Source: Amyelois transitella
Lineage: Eukaryota; Arthropoda; Insecta; Lepidoptera; Pyralidae
DNA: 64,000 bases
Assembly (NCBI RefSeq): GCF_032362555.1
Contig: NC_083508.1
Span: 6,663,001-6,727,000 of the forward strand
Direction: 5' to 3'
The stretch's first letter is position 1. The number at the start of each line of letters is the position of its first letter. The notes under the pieces are model-generated. The model worked only from the letters and a program-made list of their open reading frames with translations, had not been told where the DNA came from and ran no database searches. Of the stretch, positions 38,241-48,418 are shown one piece after another. The translations under genes and the position numbers were made by a program.

Positions 38241-41200
38241 ATGGACGGAATGGTGGAGGAGAATGGCACATCTGGCGGTGCAGGCTCGGCAGATCCGATG
38301 TCGGGCGCGGGGTCTTCGGCCGCGACGACTCCACACGTTGTTGCTGTCACCAGTATCGTTCAGCTCACACTGCCTACACAGGCCCCTTCGGCACAGGTAG
38401 CTCAATTGTTATTACACAGTGTTAGCATACCCACTTACTTGTCAAAGCGGTATGTAGTATATATATACATACATACATACATACATAAAATCACGCCTCT
38501 TTCCCGGAGGGGTAGGCAGAGACTACCTCTTTCCACTTGCCACGATCTCTGCATACTTCTTTCGCTTCGTCCACATTCATAACTCTCTTCATACAAGCTC
38601 GGCGGTTTCGGGTACTTTTGACCTGACCCTTTACCAGGACGTCCTTAATTAATGTAGTATATCAAAATGTGTTTATGAGTTACACTACATAGTAACTCAA
38701 ATAGACTATTTTGTAATAATTTGATTTGTTTGTATTTATATTATAATGCATTTGTCACCATTTTTTTTTTCAAATTTTCATTATTTCTTCTCTCCTAGAA
38801 GTTGCAGAGGATATAATATAGCCTAAAGCTCTCCTCTGAGAAGAAACTTATTTAAGATTTATTTATTTGTGTTGATGTTACAGGTTCAAAGTGTAATACA
38901 ACCAAACCAGCAGTCAGTCATTCAAACTGCTTCCAATATACAGTCAGTGCAGTTGCCAAAAGGGAATGTTATACTTGTCAGCAAACCTAACTCTGTCATA
39001 CACACCACTCAAGGATCATTACAAACATTGCAGGTGAGAATATTCTTCTTTCTCCTAGCATTAATTGTGGTTACATCTGGATAGGACCCCAGAGTGCGCC
39101 TTTTTACAATGATGTTGGATTAGGTAATGCAGGGGTTAACATGAAGTCCCATTAGAAAAATAATCTTTATCTCATAAACACACATTGAAAAAAGAAATAT
39201 CTACCCAGGTAAAAGTATTTATTAAACTCTGAATATAATTACAAATTAAATTATAAAACTTGTTTCATGCAGATTAAACCTGAGCCAAATGCAGTTATTG
39301 GAAGTCAAGGGCAGTCATGCAGTGATGACAGTTGCAGTGATGATGAAAGCCCAAAGAGGAAATACAGAGAAATGTTAAGTCGACGTCCATCATACAGAAA
39401 AATACTGAATGATCTAGGAGGAGCTGAGATTGCAGGTGAGAACCTAATTTTATTTTTCTACTTCCTCCTGGCTATAGTCCCAGTTGCATCCTTGCCGCTC
39501 TGGAGAGGTTGACAGGGTATGCCTTAGATCATGGATCTTGAATTGGGCGAGTCTGACCTACCCAGCCCTTGCTGGGGAATCTAACTTGCATTGAATCAAA
39601 CATGGTTATACATCCGGTTGCCTAAGTGTGCAGGTTTTTGTGCTGTATTCCTTACTGTGAGAGCTTTAAGTAGCCCTCAAACATAACTCAGAAAAGAGTC
39701 ATTTTTACATGGCTGAGGTAGGATTTGAATGTAGTCCCATTCATCATGGTTTGCTCACTTGCCCATTTTAGTTGGGCACCTTAACTGTTCCACCACCAGT
39801 ACTGTAGAACCTAATGGTACTATAGCAGTTGGAAACTTTTTATGGTGTGGTAGCTCTTAGTCCTCTATAAATCATGTAGGTACCCAAGTTCACTAGAGTT
39901 CACATTTAAAATGTGATGAAAATTTATAAAAATATTTGAGACATTGGCTCTGAAGCAAGTGAGATTCAGAACATGTAAGATGTCTTCAACTCGCTAGTGA
40001 ATCTGGGTGTAGTATTATTTATGAGAGATATAAAGATTGTGCTTTTTGTTAGCAAAATTTTATAAAACAAACCTCTTTTGTTGTGTAGATAATTGACATA
40101 TTTTGCAGAAGTTCAATGAATGAATAAAGTATATAGTGCATATGCTTGATTTTTTACACAAATTATTTGGCATAGATACTCTATTTTGCCATACAAAGGG
40201 TAGTAACGAATATATTTCATTTATGTGATAAAACACTCTTAATCAAAGTTTTCTATAGGTAAAATACTAACTGCTCTAATTGAATTTGGAAGGGAATTAA
40301 GATATAAGGTCGTAATAATATTACAGAAAATCGCATGGGATCTAAAGCAGGATGTGAGAACGAAGTGTCGCTGTCCTCTCCTTTGTCATTTGCGCCAGGT
40401 CAGTTTAATGTGCTGCTGCTGACACTCCTTGTTTCTGTGTGCAACATGTGTCACTAACCTGTTAAAAGTCATCATTTATGTCTTTGACATCTCACTACCA
40501 TTTTCAAAAGTAATTGAAAAACTTAAATTTGATTTACCACAGCAGATGCTTATATTACATTTGAATAGTTTTTCTTCTACTTCATCTTCAGTAGTCTTGC
40601 TAGGTTCTTTGTATATGTAGGATTTACTTTAATGATATCATGGTATTGTTTACTGAAGAAGAAAAAAAACGGTATTCCTTTTCAGGACTATACATACATT
40701 AGTCATGAGGTGTGCCATATTTTCTTTTATATATGTCACTTATATTCTTAAATTGGTTGTAAAATCTGAGTACGTAGCTTACCTATATAATAAATATGTT
40801 CGTTTCGTTATAGTTAATAGCGATGACGTCATTTTGAAGTCAACTCGATTTGAAACTCTACCCGATGACGTAAGACAGCGATAACAGAGGTGATGACGTC
40901 ATCCTGCCTTGGCACTTTAGGTTATTGTAAACTCCGAAACTAATAATTTCAACTGTATATTTTTATAAAAAAGGCCATTAACTACAAATTACGCATCTTT
41001 TAAATCAAATCCTCTGTTCATACTTTCATACTATATTATAAAGAGAAAGGTCTGTATTTTCGTTTGTATTGAATATACAAAAAAAATACATATAGTCACG
41101 TCTATATCCCTTGCGGGGTAGGCAGAGCCAACAGTCTTGAAAAGACTAACAGGCCATGTTCAGCTTTTTGGCTCGATGATAGAATTGAGATTCAAATAGT

Positions 41201-42313
41201 GACAGGTTGCTAGCCCATCGCCTAAAAGAAGAATCCCAGGTATATAAGCCTATCCCTTAGTCGCCTTTTACGACATTCATGGGAACGAGATGGAGTGGTC
41301 CTATTCTTTTTTTATATTGGTGCCGGGAACCACACGGTGATGTGTTCTATTCTAGTAATAATAATAAATTAATAATATAAAGTGCGGAAACCAAACAGAC
41401 TAAAATAATTACTTAACGAAATTTGGCACAGAGATAGAATATATATGTATGTAGGAGTAACGTAGCCATAAGTGCCATCACCCATGTATTGCGAGAAATT
41501 TAGATTACTTCAATGCACTTCTACATTTTTCGTTTTTTTTTTCAGTAAATTCGATGGGATAAAATATAAATGTATTTATAAAGTGGAATAAATTAGAGCA
41601 CAATCTTTATATGAAATGTAACAATACACAAGGTCCACTTCATCTTTAGTGAATATTATAATTAGTTTTTGTTTGTTATGCTCTCGTGTATTTAAAAGCA
41701 AATAGATGAACAAATTTTGAGTTATGGTGCAGAAAGATACATAATATTATGTATAAAATAATTCACCATACAGGCAACACATGCAAAAGCTATTGAATTT
41801 ATTACTTGTAAAATTTATTCAGTATTTAAATTGAGTAGTCACGGTTTATAAGACAATAAGCGTAGTCACGGTTTATAAGACAATAAGCTGTATTAAATTG
41901 TATGGTGATAGTGATTTCAGCTGGTGCTCTGCAAGGGGAAAGCGGGTTGCATACGCTAGCAGTTTCCGGAGCGGCAGGGGGCGGAGCGATTGTACAGTAT
42001 GCAAATCAAGATGCTCAGTTTTATGTTCCCGGTTAGTATCGTTTTATTATTAATGTCATACTGATGCTATTATCTATCCAAGACCCGAACAAATCGTACT
42101 ATGTTTACAGGTCCAATGTTAGAAGACCAAACTCGAAAACGTGAATTACGGTTGCTTAAAAACCGTGAAGCTGCAAGAGAATGCCGGCGTAAAAAGAAGG
42201 AATATATTAAATGCCTCGAAAACAGAGTTGCTGTGCTTGAAAATCAAAACAAGGCACTAATAGAGGAACTTAAATCTCTGAAAGAACTTTATTGCCAGCA
42301 AAAGACAGAATGA
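38241..42313 (+). CDS. CrebB: CREB transcription factor (CREB-B type), complete
   Basis: Exons 38241-38396, 38884-39033, 39273-39435, 41921-42031 and 42111-42313 join in frame to 260 residues; the candidate exon 40327-40398 would make 284. Exon 2 has QSVIQPNQQSVIQTASNIQS and QLPKGNVILVSKPNSVI, as in CREB/CREM. Exon 3 carries the kinase-inducible domain: RKYREMLSRRPSYRKILNDL, where the Ser in RRPSY is the protein kinase A site that recruits CBP. The last exon is the bZIP: basic region KNREAARECRRKKKEYIKCL followed by a leucine zipper (LENRVAVLENQNKALIEELK). It binds TGACGTCA in the nucleus. ATG 38241 is chosen because no in-frame ATG precedes it in the exon; MDGM gives a second possible start three codons on. 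Confidence 0.92.
38463..38651 (-). mobile_element. Recent 5'-truncated RTE insertion in CREB intron
   Basis: The last ~170 bp of the intact RTE, antisense, closely matched (GGGGTAGGCAGAGACTACC, GGTTTCGGGTACTTTTGACC), with a CATA-repeat tail. The 11-bp repeat ATGTAGTATAT flanks it at 38452-38462 and 38652-38662. Confidence 0.88.
39464..39800. repeat. Interspersed repeat in CREB intron
   Basis: TGGCTATAGTCCCAGTTGC, CTTGCTGGGGAATCTAAC and AACTCAGAAAAGAGTCA...GTAGGATTTGAA look like a lepidopteran repeat. The last part resembles 10785-10905. Possibly a tRNA-derived element in reverse; not classified. Confidence 0.45.
40327..40398 (+). CDS. CrebB: Candidate 72-nt CREB cassette exon
   Basis: AATATTACAG precedes and GTCAGTTT follows. 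The 72 nt keep the flanking phase (1 to 1) and read ENRMGSKAGCENEVSLSSPL then SFAP, with no stop. It falls between the KID exon and the Gln-rich exon, where CREB genes have optional exons and the acidic/Ser-rich segment. Whether it is used constitutively or alternatively cannot be told from DNA. Confidence 0.6.
40824..40901 (+). promoter_or_regulatory. Cluster of CRE sites in CREB intron
   Basis: Two perfect palindromic CREs, TGACGTCA, lie at 40824-40831 and 40894-40901, with TGACGTAA between them at 40866-40873. All share the context GATGACGT. They lie about 1.0 kb before the exons that encode the activation-domain end and the bZIP. TATATAATAAAT is found ~35 bp upstream. Confidence 0.5.
41088..41340 (-). 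mobile_element. SINE-like element (RTE-associated family), full length
   Basis: About 250 bp in CREB intron, antisense: tail TCACGTCTATATCCCTTGCG, body GGCCATGTTCAGC, GACAGGTTGCTAGCCCATCG, GTCGCCTTTTACGACATTC, head TGCCGGGAACCACACGG. It is one of the best-preserved copies. Confidence 0.85.
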
Positions 42314-43985
42314 GGCCCAGCCGGCTAACCGGGTGTGCCACCGCCCTGCCGGTGAGAGCTTTAGGCACACATTGTCACTTCGTGCTGGCGTGCTGCTATG
42401 AAAGGGGCCCAGATCTTGCTTACGGTTTCCCGACTAGACAGTTGTGGACTTGATCGTCGATATGACTCATTCTGATAAATTCACAGATTACCATTTTAAG
42501 ATCAAGTGAATATAAGTATTGTTAGATTATTTTGATAATGTTGAATTGTTTTACTGTATCTGTTCTGTTGTTGTTTTGATATCAGTTTCTATAATTTTAT
42601 ATTGACACCCTAGAAAAAAGTATACATATTTGTACTAGTAAGGTACAGTGTTAAGTACCGAAAATTCTATATTTTTACAAACAACATTTTGTCTTAAACT
42701 TTCTTAATAAATATTATCGACCATTCCAATCCATTATAACTTATACAAGTGGTATCCTAGTTAATCTTTAGTGCCATTGTAACTGAAAAACACTAACTTG
42801 TTTATTTTGCCCTCTTCAGTCTTTTCTATCGCGCAAAGGTACTAGCCCGTACCTTGTAAGTACTCATTCATTTGATTTAAGAAATGATATTTTTTAAATT
42901 TAAAAATGTATTCATTTACTTTAACAGTTTTGTAGTAAACACTTTAAGTTTACTATTAATTGATAAAGAATAGAAATCACTATTATTAAAAGCATAATGT
43001 GTGTCTGTGATTCCAAGATATGAAATTTTCCTCTATTAATGACTACTATATAAATATTAAAAAATGTTGTTAAATAAACAATAAAAGGTTGTTAATTATT
43101 TTCAACACCTGTTCGGTGTTTGTGGATAAGCCAAAGTTAATGTTTAGTTTTATTGTGCAATAGTCATATTGCAATGTACAGTTGAATCTGTCTTCAAATG
43201 AAATATATTAATGAAATAAAAGTTTGTAAATTGTGTATGTATAGATTATTAGGAATGTAAAAATATATAATGTATATTTAATATAAACTTTGTATATATA
43301 ACGCCTATGTGAATGAGGAGGAATGGTCGATGTTGCATATCATTAAAAATTCAATTATATGCATTTTAATCTTAACATGATTTGTAAGGAATGCCGGTTT
43401 GATTCAACAGACACCATTCTTTCATAAGGTTCACATTATTATTATGTGAAAGGGTAATTAAGTTGACTACCAGAATTGAAATTAGATTTTATAAGTTGTC
43501 CTTGCCATGGTTGTTACAGTAATAAAAAAATGTTTTAAGTTCAGTTTTAATCGTAATAATATCTTATTAAAATCACTAAATTGAAGTTTAGAATGAAATC
43601 AATCATGGCAGATAATGTTAAGTAAGGTTAATTATAGACATTGTGCAAAGTGCCTTTAAATTTAGAATGAGTAAAGTTTATACCAAGATAGCTTTTTATG
43701 TTAACTTAATGCTATTTATAATAAATATTAATAATATTGATTGTTTGATGTACTACTGTGTATTATTTTTCGTAACATATGTAGGTAACGATGTAATAAA
43801 TGAACTCGTTCATGTCTTACATGGGGAATTACCACCAAATTTACAAAGTCGCTGACAATATTATACCTACTGTCGGAACGAGTATAACAGCATAATATAC
43901 ATACAGGATCACTAATCACTAAATACTGGCCAGTGAACGTTTTTTAGTGAGTTGAGTACTGTTCACAGCAAGCTCCATCAAGCAT
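42314..43985 (+). other. CREB 3' UTR and downstream intergenic DNA
   Basis: Candidate poly(A) signals after the CREB stop are AATAAA at about 42705 and about 43216. The rest up to 43985 is AT-rich. The plus frame at 43643-43855 is AT-driven and overlaps an opposite-strand frame, so it is not called. Confidence 0.5.
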
Positions 43986-44219
43986 AACATATCCATGTCT
44001 ATATCGGGGTCCCGCGGGGTAGACAGTCATCAAAAGACTCAAAGGGCACGTTCAGCTTTTTGGCTTAATGATAGACTTGAGATTCAAATAGTGACAGCTT
44101 GTTAACCCATCGCCTAAAAGAGGAATCACAATTAAGCATTTTACATCCATGGCAAAGAGATGTGGTCTTATTCTTTTTTGGTGCCAGGAACCACACAGCA
44201 TCCGGGATCTACACGGCAC
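43986..44219 (-). mobile_element. SINE-like element (RTE-associated family), diverged
   Basis: Antisense copy: CGCGGGGTAGACAG, GGGCACGTTCAGC, GACAGCTTGTTAACCCATCG, head GTGCCAGGAACCACACAGC. It has several small deletions, and CCGGGATCTACACGGCAC at the head end looks like a duplicated head tip. Confidence 0.75.
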
Positions 44220-44222
44220 TTA

Positions 44223-44287
44223 GGCATATTAACTTTTATATTACCTTTCAAAACTTATTTTGAAAGATAATATAAAAGTAAATATGC
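44223..44287. repeat. Near-perfect hairpin, ~30-bp arms
   Basis: GGCATATTAACTTTTATATT... pairs with ...AATATAAAAGTAAATATGCC, two mismatches over about 31 positions and a loop of a few bases. GCACTTAGGCATAT at its left edge also occurs at about 50188, beside another palindrome. Confidence 0.8.
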
Positions 44288-44648
44288 CTTTATACTTTTT
44301 ATTAAATTACTTATAATTGAATCCTTTACATCAAATGTAATTTTTAAGCAATTTTTTGGTCGACAGATAGAAACGTGTATAAAAAAATAAATAGCCTATG
44401 CTGTTAAACAAGCAATATTTGTATATATAGATATCCACACTATTAATAAAGAGAAAATAAATTTTTCGGTCTAAACCTTTTAATGAACCGATAGATAGGT
44501 ACCGTAGAATGGTCCTACTTCAATATTTGCTCTAAAAAAATTGTTATGAATATTGTTTTGATTATTAATGATGAACATACACCGAAGCATTGATTTAAAG
44601 AATATAAATTCAAATTTCTTATTTTTCTCTACACAAACTTAAATCAAA
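44288..44648. other. AT-rich intergenic DNA
   Basis: No gene. GATATCCACACTATTAATAA at about 44428 and ACATCCACACTATTAATAA at about 6022 are alike, which suggests another dispersed repeat. Confidence 0.35.
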
Positions 44649-44890
44649 CGGCCTCTGTGGCGCAGCGGCAGTACGCTTGTCTGTGAGACTGGAGGTCCCG
44701 GGTTCGAATCCCGGCCAGGGCATGATGAGAAAAGAACTTTTTCTGATTGGCCTGGGTCTTGGATGTTTATCTATATAAGTATTTATTATAAAATATAGTA
44801 TCGTTGAGTAAGTATCTCGTAACACAAGTTTCAAACTTACTTCGAGGCTAACTCAATCAGTGTAATTTGTCAAAAAATAAAAATAAAAAT
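44649..44890 (+). mobile_element. tRNA-derived SINE (Metulj-like)
   Basis: It begins GGCCTCTGTGGCGCAGCGGC with a pol III A-box (TGGCGCAGCGG) and a B-box (GGTTCGAATCCCG) at about 44701. Then follow the conserved body ATGATGAGAAAAGAAC, GGCCTGGGTCTTGGATG, GAGGCTAACTCAATC and an A-rich tail of AAAAATA units. This matches the Metulj-type SINEs of butterflies and moths as I recall them. It is not a functional tRNA gene: the head runs directly into the SINE body. Confidence 0.85.
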
Positions 44891-45117
44891 AGGTATTTAC
44901 AGAAAAGTTAACTATAACTATACACAAAGTAATATAATATTATCTAACACATTTTTGAAGTTAAATCAGCGCAATTAAGTATTTCATTATATATAGGTAT
45001 AAAACTACGAATAAGGAGCAACGTTACCCATGGTTATGCATAAATATGCTCCTATAGGTATATTTCACGACCAATCATCATTGTAGAAGCTTTTTAAAAA
45101 AAAAAACTAAGCTCCAG

Positions 45118-45710
45118 TACGAGGGCGACACTGAAAGTTTTTAGAACTGGCCATTTGTTATTTATATAATAAAAAAATGAATACGGATTCCAAAAATGGA
45201 ACTCTTTAGCAATAATAATGAGTAAAAATTTCATTCAATTGTCATTATTTTTGCAATTTGGCGGCAAAGTGAAAATAATTCGTGCCAAAAATATGAATTT
45301 AACGCGAGTAAATTTTCGTGCAATGATTTTTTCAAGACTTTCGGTGTAAGTTAACTCAATAAGAAAGTTACAATAGACTTCGATTGGCCTTTCATAATGA
45401 AGCCCCATCTCGTGCCACTGTTTACAACTGGTTCAATGAATTTAAACGTGGTCGGTCTAATCTCACTGATGATCTGCGTGGGGGACGGCCTTCTACGGCG
45501 ACAACGGCGTATGACAGAGGTTGACAAAAGAGTTACCTATCAGCAGATTCGGACAAGTCTAGGCATTGGTATGAGCCAAATCCATAAAATCCTCCATGAA
45601 CATTTAAAGGTCAGGAAGCTTTGTGCCCGGTGGATACCCCATAATTTGACTGAGGCCCAGAAACTCCGCCATGTTAATTGGTGCCGTGATATGATTGAAA
45701 AATTTGGTTT
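45118..45710 (+). pseudogene. mariner transposase relic, N-terminal half
   Basis: ACGAGGGCGACACTGAAAG at the left looks like a mariner terminal repeat. The broken frames then read MNLTRVNFRAMIF, RLAFHNEAPSRATVYNWFNE, FKRGRSNLTDDLRGGRPSTA, VDKRVTYQQIRTSLGIGMSQ and LCARWIPHNLTEAQKLRHVN, WCRDMIEKF. This is the helix-turn-helix region and linker of a mariner transposase. At least two frameshifts and a stop break it, and the DDD catalytic half is missing after 45710. Confidence 0.85.
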
Positions 45711-45734
45711 GTTCCCATTCAGTCACACTCCGAT

Positions 45735-45835
45735 CTGTAACACTGTTACTCAATGGGAAAAAAAAATCCCGTTATGTAACAGTGGTACACATTGCAACTA
45801 TCGTTTTCCCAATGAGTAACACTGTTACACAATGG
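45735..45835. repeat. Small foldback sequence at the mariner break
   Basis: ACTGTTACTCAATGGGAAA on the left and TTTCCCAATGAGTAACACTG on the right pair with one extra difference. Inner parts (GTAACAGTGGTAC) repeat the theme. It begins where the mariner frame stops, so it may have replaced or interrupted it. Confidence 0.65.
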
Positions 45836-45861
45836 CACTTTGTATTTCTCTGCGTAATGTA

Positions 45862-46132
45862 CCTACTAATATTATAAAGCTGAAAAATTTGTTTGTTTGT
45901 TTCACCGCGCTAATATCAGGAACTACTGATTCGAATTGAAAAAATATTTTTGTGTTGAATAGATCATTTATCGAGGAAAGCTTTTTAGGCTATATAACAT
46001 CACGCTGAAACTATTAGGAGCGAAGAAATAATGGTGAATGTGAAAAAAATCGAGGAAAATTATTCATTCGTGAGGGCTTCAATGATGCCCAAAATAACTA
46101 TTCCACGCGGACGAAGTCGCGGGCACAGCTAG
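45862..46132 (+). mobile_element. Helitron-like non-autonomous element
   Basis: It starts CTACTAATATTATAAAGC and ends CGGACGAAGTCGCGGGCACA then GCTAGT, which is the CTAG-type 3' end of lepidopteran Helitron-like repeats. Body: TCAGGAACTACTGATTCG, TTTATCGAGGAAAGC, ACATCACGCTGAAAC. No coding sequence. A degraded relative in minus orientation is at about 51310-51480. Classification is from recalled consensus only. Confidence 0.6.
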
Positions 46133-46361
46133 TAGATCTTTAAAAAGTCCTTGATACCATAAATCTAACTTCTATAATGTACAAGTGTAACTGTATGGTA
46201 TTTTATACGGAAAAAAATATAAAATTTAAAAGATGCATTTTGATTATTGCTAAGTTACGGAGATAAATTTTGCCCCTTACATAACATTAAATGGATTTAT
46301 AGATGTTATGTTCGTTCTAAGAATAATCCGGCTCGAAGGACCATATGTACGGTTGAATTGG

Positions 46362-46432
46362 TTTTCCTTTAAAGAGTAGTACAAACCATAGTAACCCTTA
46401 CTATGGGTTTGTACTACTCTTTAAAGGAAAAA
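46362..46432. repeat. Long near-perfect hairpin, ~33-bp stem, 3-nt loop
   Basis: TTTTCCTTTAAAGAGTAGTA... pairs with ...TACTACTCTTTAAAGGAAAA around the loop CCC. The only break is one extra G in the right arm (ATGGG against CCAT). Confidence 0.9.
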
Positions 46433-46818
46433 CCCAACGTGTAGGTGGGATGATTGTTTATTTGCAACTGATTCACATAGGTAATGACAACTCCTATCAA
46501 TTGGACAATGCATTTGAACATCGAACAATAGATTCTTAAATATTGTGAAATTTTAGTATGCGGGGGCACATTATTAATTAGTGCCTTATTATCTATGGGG
46601 GGCACTGCGGTGCTCCCAGATTAATCATTAGTCGCCCGAGACCTAAGAAAATAGTGTCGGTATATAAATTATAATCAGTGTCGTATACACAAACAAAAGA
46701 TATACATATAGCGCTAGTATCGCACGCCGCTATATTTCCGGTCATTTGACGGAAGAGAGTGAACCCTACCTTAACTAGGCAACTTACTTTGACTATGGAC
46801 CCTTGCAGCGTCCCTTTG

Positions 46819-46921
46819 ACTTCGTCCGACCGACGGCTAGCAGTCGGTGGCATGCTGGCTGCACTGCGCCGTTTAATTACACACGTTAAATCCAGTCGGT
46901 CAGGTCTAGGTCGGACGAAGT
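46819..46921. repeat. GC-rich inverted repeat
   Basis: GACTTCGTCCGACC pairs perfectly with GGTCGGACGAAGTC across ~75 bp, and CCGAC/GTCGG occurs inside it. It stands out in base composition from the surrounding AT-rich DNA. It could be a small MITE. Confidence 0.65.
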
Positions 46922-47344
46922 CGGCGGAACGGTGAACGGGCTAAATACGGGCCCTAGGTGTATCTACTTGCATTTTAGTCTATGGATCAGCTTCCCTGAA
47001 TAATTTTGACCAGAAGGAAACCAAAGGCCAAAGATTTTATGAAAGACGAAAGACATCTTTGCAGTGTTGCCAACTTTAAGGTTTCAGCGCCAATTGTAAC
47101 GCCTTTTTGAACTTATCAGCGCCCAAAGTTCGGATTCGAAGCTTAGCGCCTATTTTCAGTAATCTATTTAAATTTATCATTTTAAATTTCGATATAAGAG
47201 ATTCGCGGAGCAAAACCGACATTAACCAAACAGACGAGCAAATTGGAAATTACAACCCGACTACTACGCTCAATAAAAGTGTGAAACAAGATAGTAAAGT
47301 AATAGTATCCGCTTAAATTATTACGTACAAAGTATTAAAAATTT

Positions 47345-47750
47345 GCCTGGCGGTGCAAAGCAGCATGTTGGTCCCAACACTTATGTGTAGGAGTGAAAGT
47401 TGGGTGTGGCAGCAGAAGCATGAAAGTAGAATAAACACAGTGGAAATGAGAGCGCTTAGGAGTATGATCGGTCTAAAATTAAGTGGCAGGAAGGAACAGC
47501 GTATAATGGAATGTTGTAATGTGAAGAGAAGATACAGTAACAAGAATAGGGAAGACTTAAGGAAGACGACCGAATCCTGATCAAATCGGAATCGTTTTGC
47601 CAAAAGGTTAGGTCGTGAGTACCCGAAACCAACGAGCATGCATGAAGAGAGATACAAATGTGGATGAAACGAAAGAAGTATGCAGGGATCGTGGCAAGTG
47701 GAAGGATGAAGTCTCTGCCTACCTCTCTGGGGAAAAGGCGTGATTTGTGT
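47345..47750 (+). mobile_element. 5'-truncated RTE copy
   Basis: Collinear with the C-terminal ~130 codons of the intact RTE, with frameshifts: CATGTTGGTCCCAACACTTA, AGCATGAAAGTAGAATAAAC, GAGTACCCGAAACCAACGAG, end GAAAAGGCGTGATTTGTG. It lies ~670 bp before Rad23. Confidence 0.82.
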
Positions 47751-48418
47751 ATTAAAAATTTACCGACTAAGTATAAAATATAGGTACAATTTACTTAAAC
47801 GTATTATATTTTAACGTATGTTAATACGTCATATTGATATCCACTTATATGTATTTACTGTATGCCACATTGATATAATTTTTTTTCTTGTTTCTTTACT
47901 CTTATTTTTCGAGTTATGTGAATTATTATTATGCAGAGAAGACCTAAGTTAAGGGTTTATTGTTTATAACTATCTAAATTATGATATCTAACTACTATTT
48001 AGAATTACACAATAATATGTAAAAGATTTTACATATTTTTGTTATTATCAGATGATTACAAGCAAAGCCGTCGTCGTCAAAAAATATCATCGAAAAAGAT
48101 AGTTTTAAGTCTTTAAAATCTTTAGCGTTCGTTTGTTCTTGCAATCTTTAGCGCTTTTTGGGGCCGATTTGGCGCCTTCCCGTCGAAGAGGGTTGACAAC
48201 ACTGCATCTTTGGAATGAGTTGGTTGCTGTCTGACTGACGCGTTTGACGGATCGGTTAAATGATAGAATACAGTACAAGTTAGGTTATGTTTGGTGCATA
48301 ATTTGTCGAGTCAGAATTCGAAGTTATTTTGAACACGTTAGTACGTAATAAGGATTTCGACTGAAATATCTTAACCAAGATTAAGTGTTTCTCTAGGCAA
48401 TAAAATTACGCTTTTACA
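47751..48418 (+). promoter_or_regulatory. Upstream region of Rad23
   Basis: It must hold the Rad23 promoter and 5' UTR. No TATA box or intron-like acceptor directly before the ATG is seen; the sequence runs AATAAAATTACGCTTTTACA then ATG. AGCGCTTTTTGGGGCC at about 48149 and GACTGACGCGTTTGACGG at about 48233 are the only GC-richer parts. Confidence 0.35.

Larger units (their letters stand above)
46133..47344. other. Intergenic DNA with hairpins
   Basis: No credible gene. It contains a 33-bp hairpin at 46362-46432 and a GC-rich inverted pair at 46819-46921. The frames at 46414-46853 and 47107-47316 show no family motif. Confidence 0.4.

Noticed and set aside
44649-44722. tRNA gene
   Set aside because: A and B boxes are present but no clean anticodon arm forms, and the sequence continues into a SINE body with an A-rich tail.
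46362-46432. microRNA precursor
   Set aside because: A three-base loop and near-perfect pairing do not fit Dicer substrates of animals; kept as a hairpin only.
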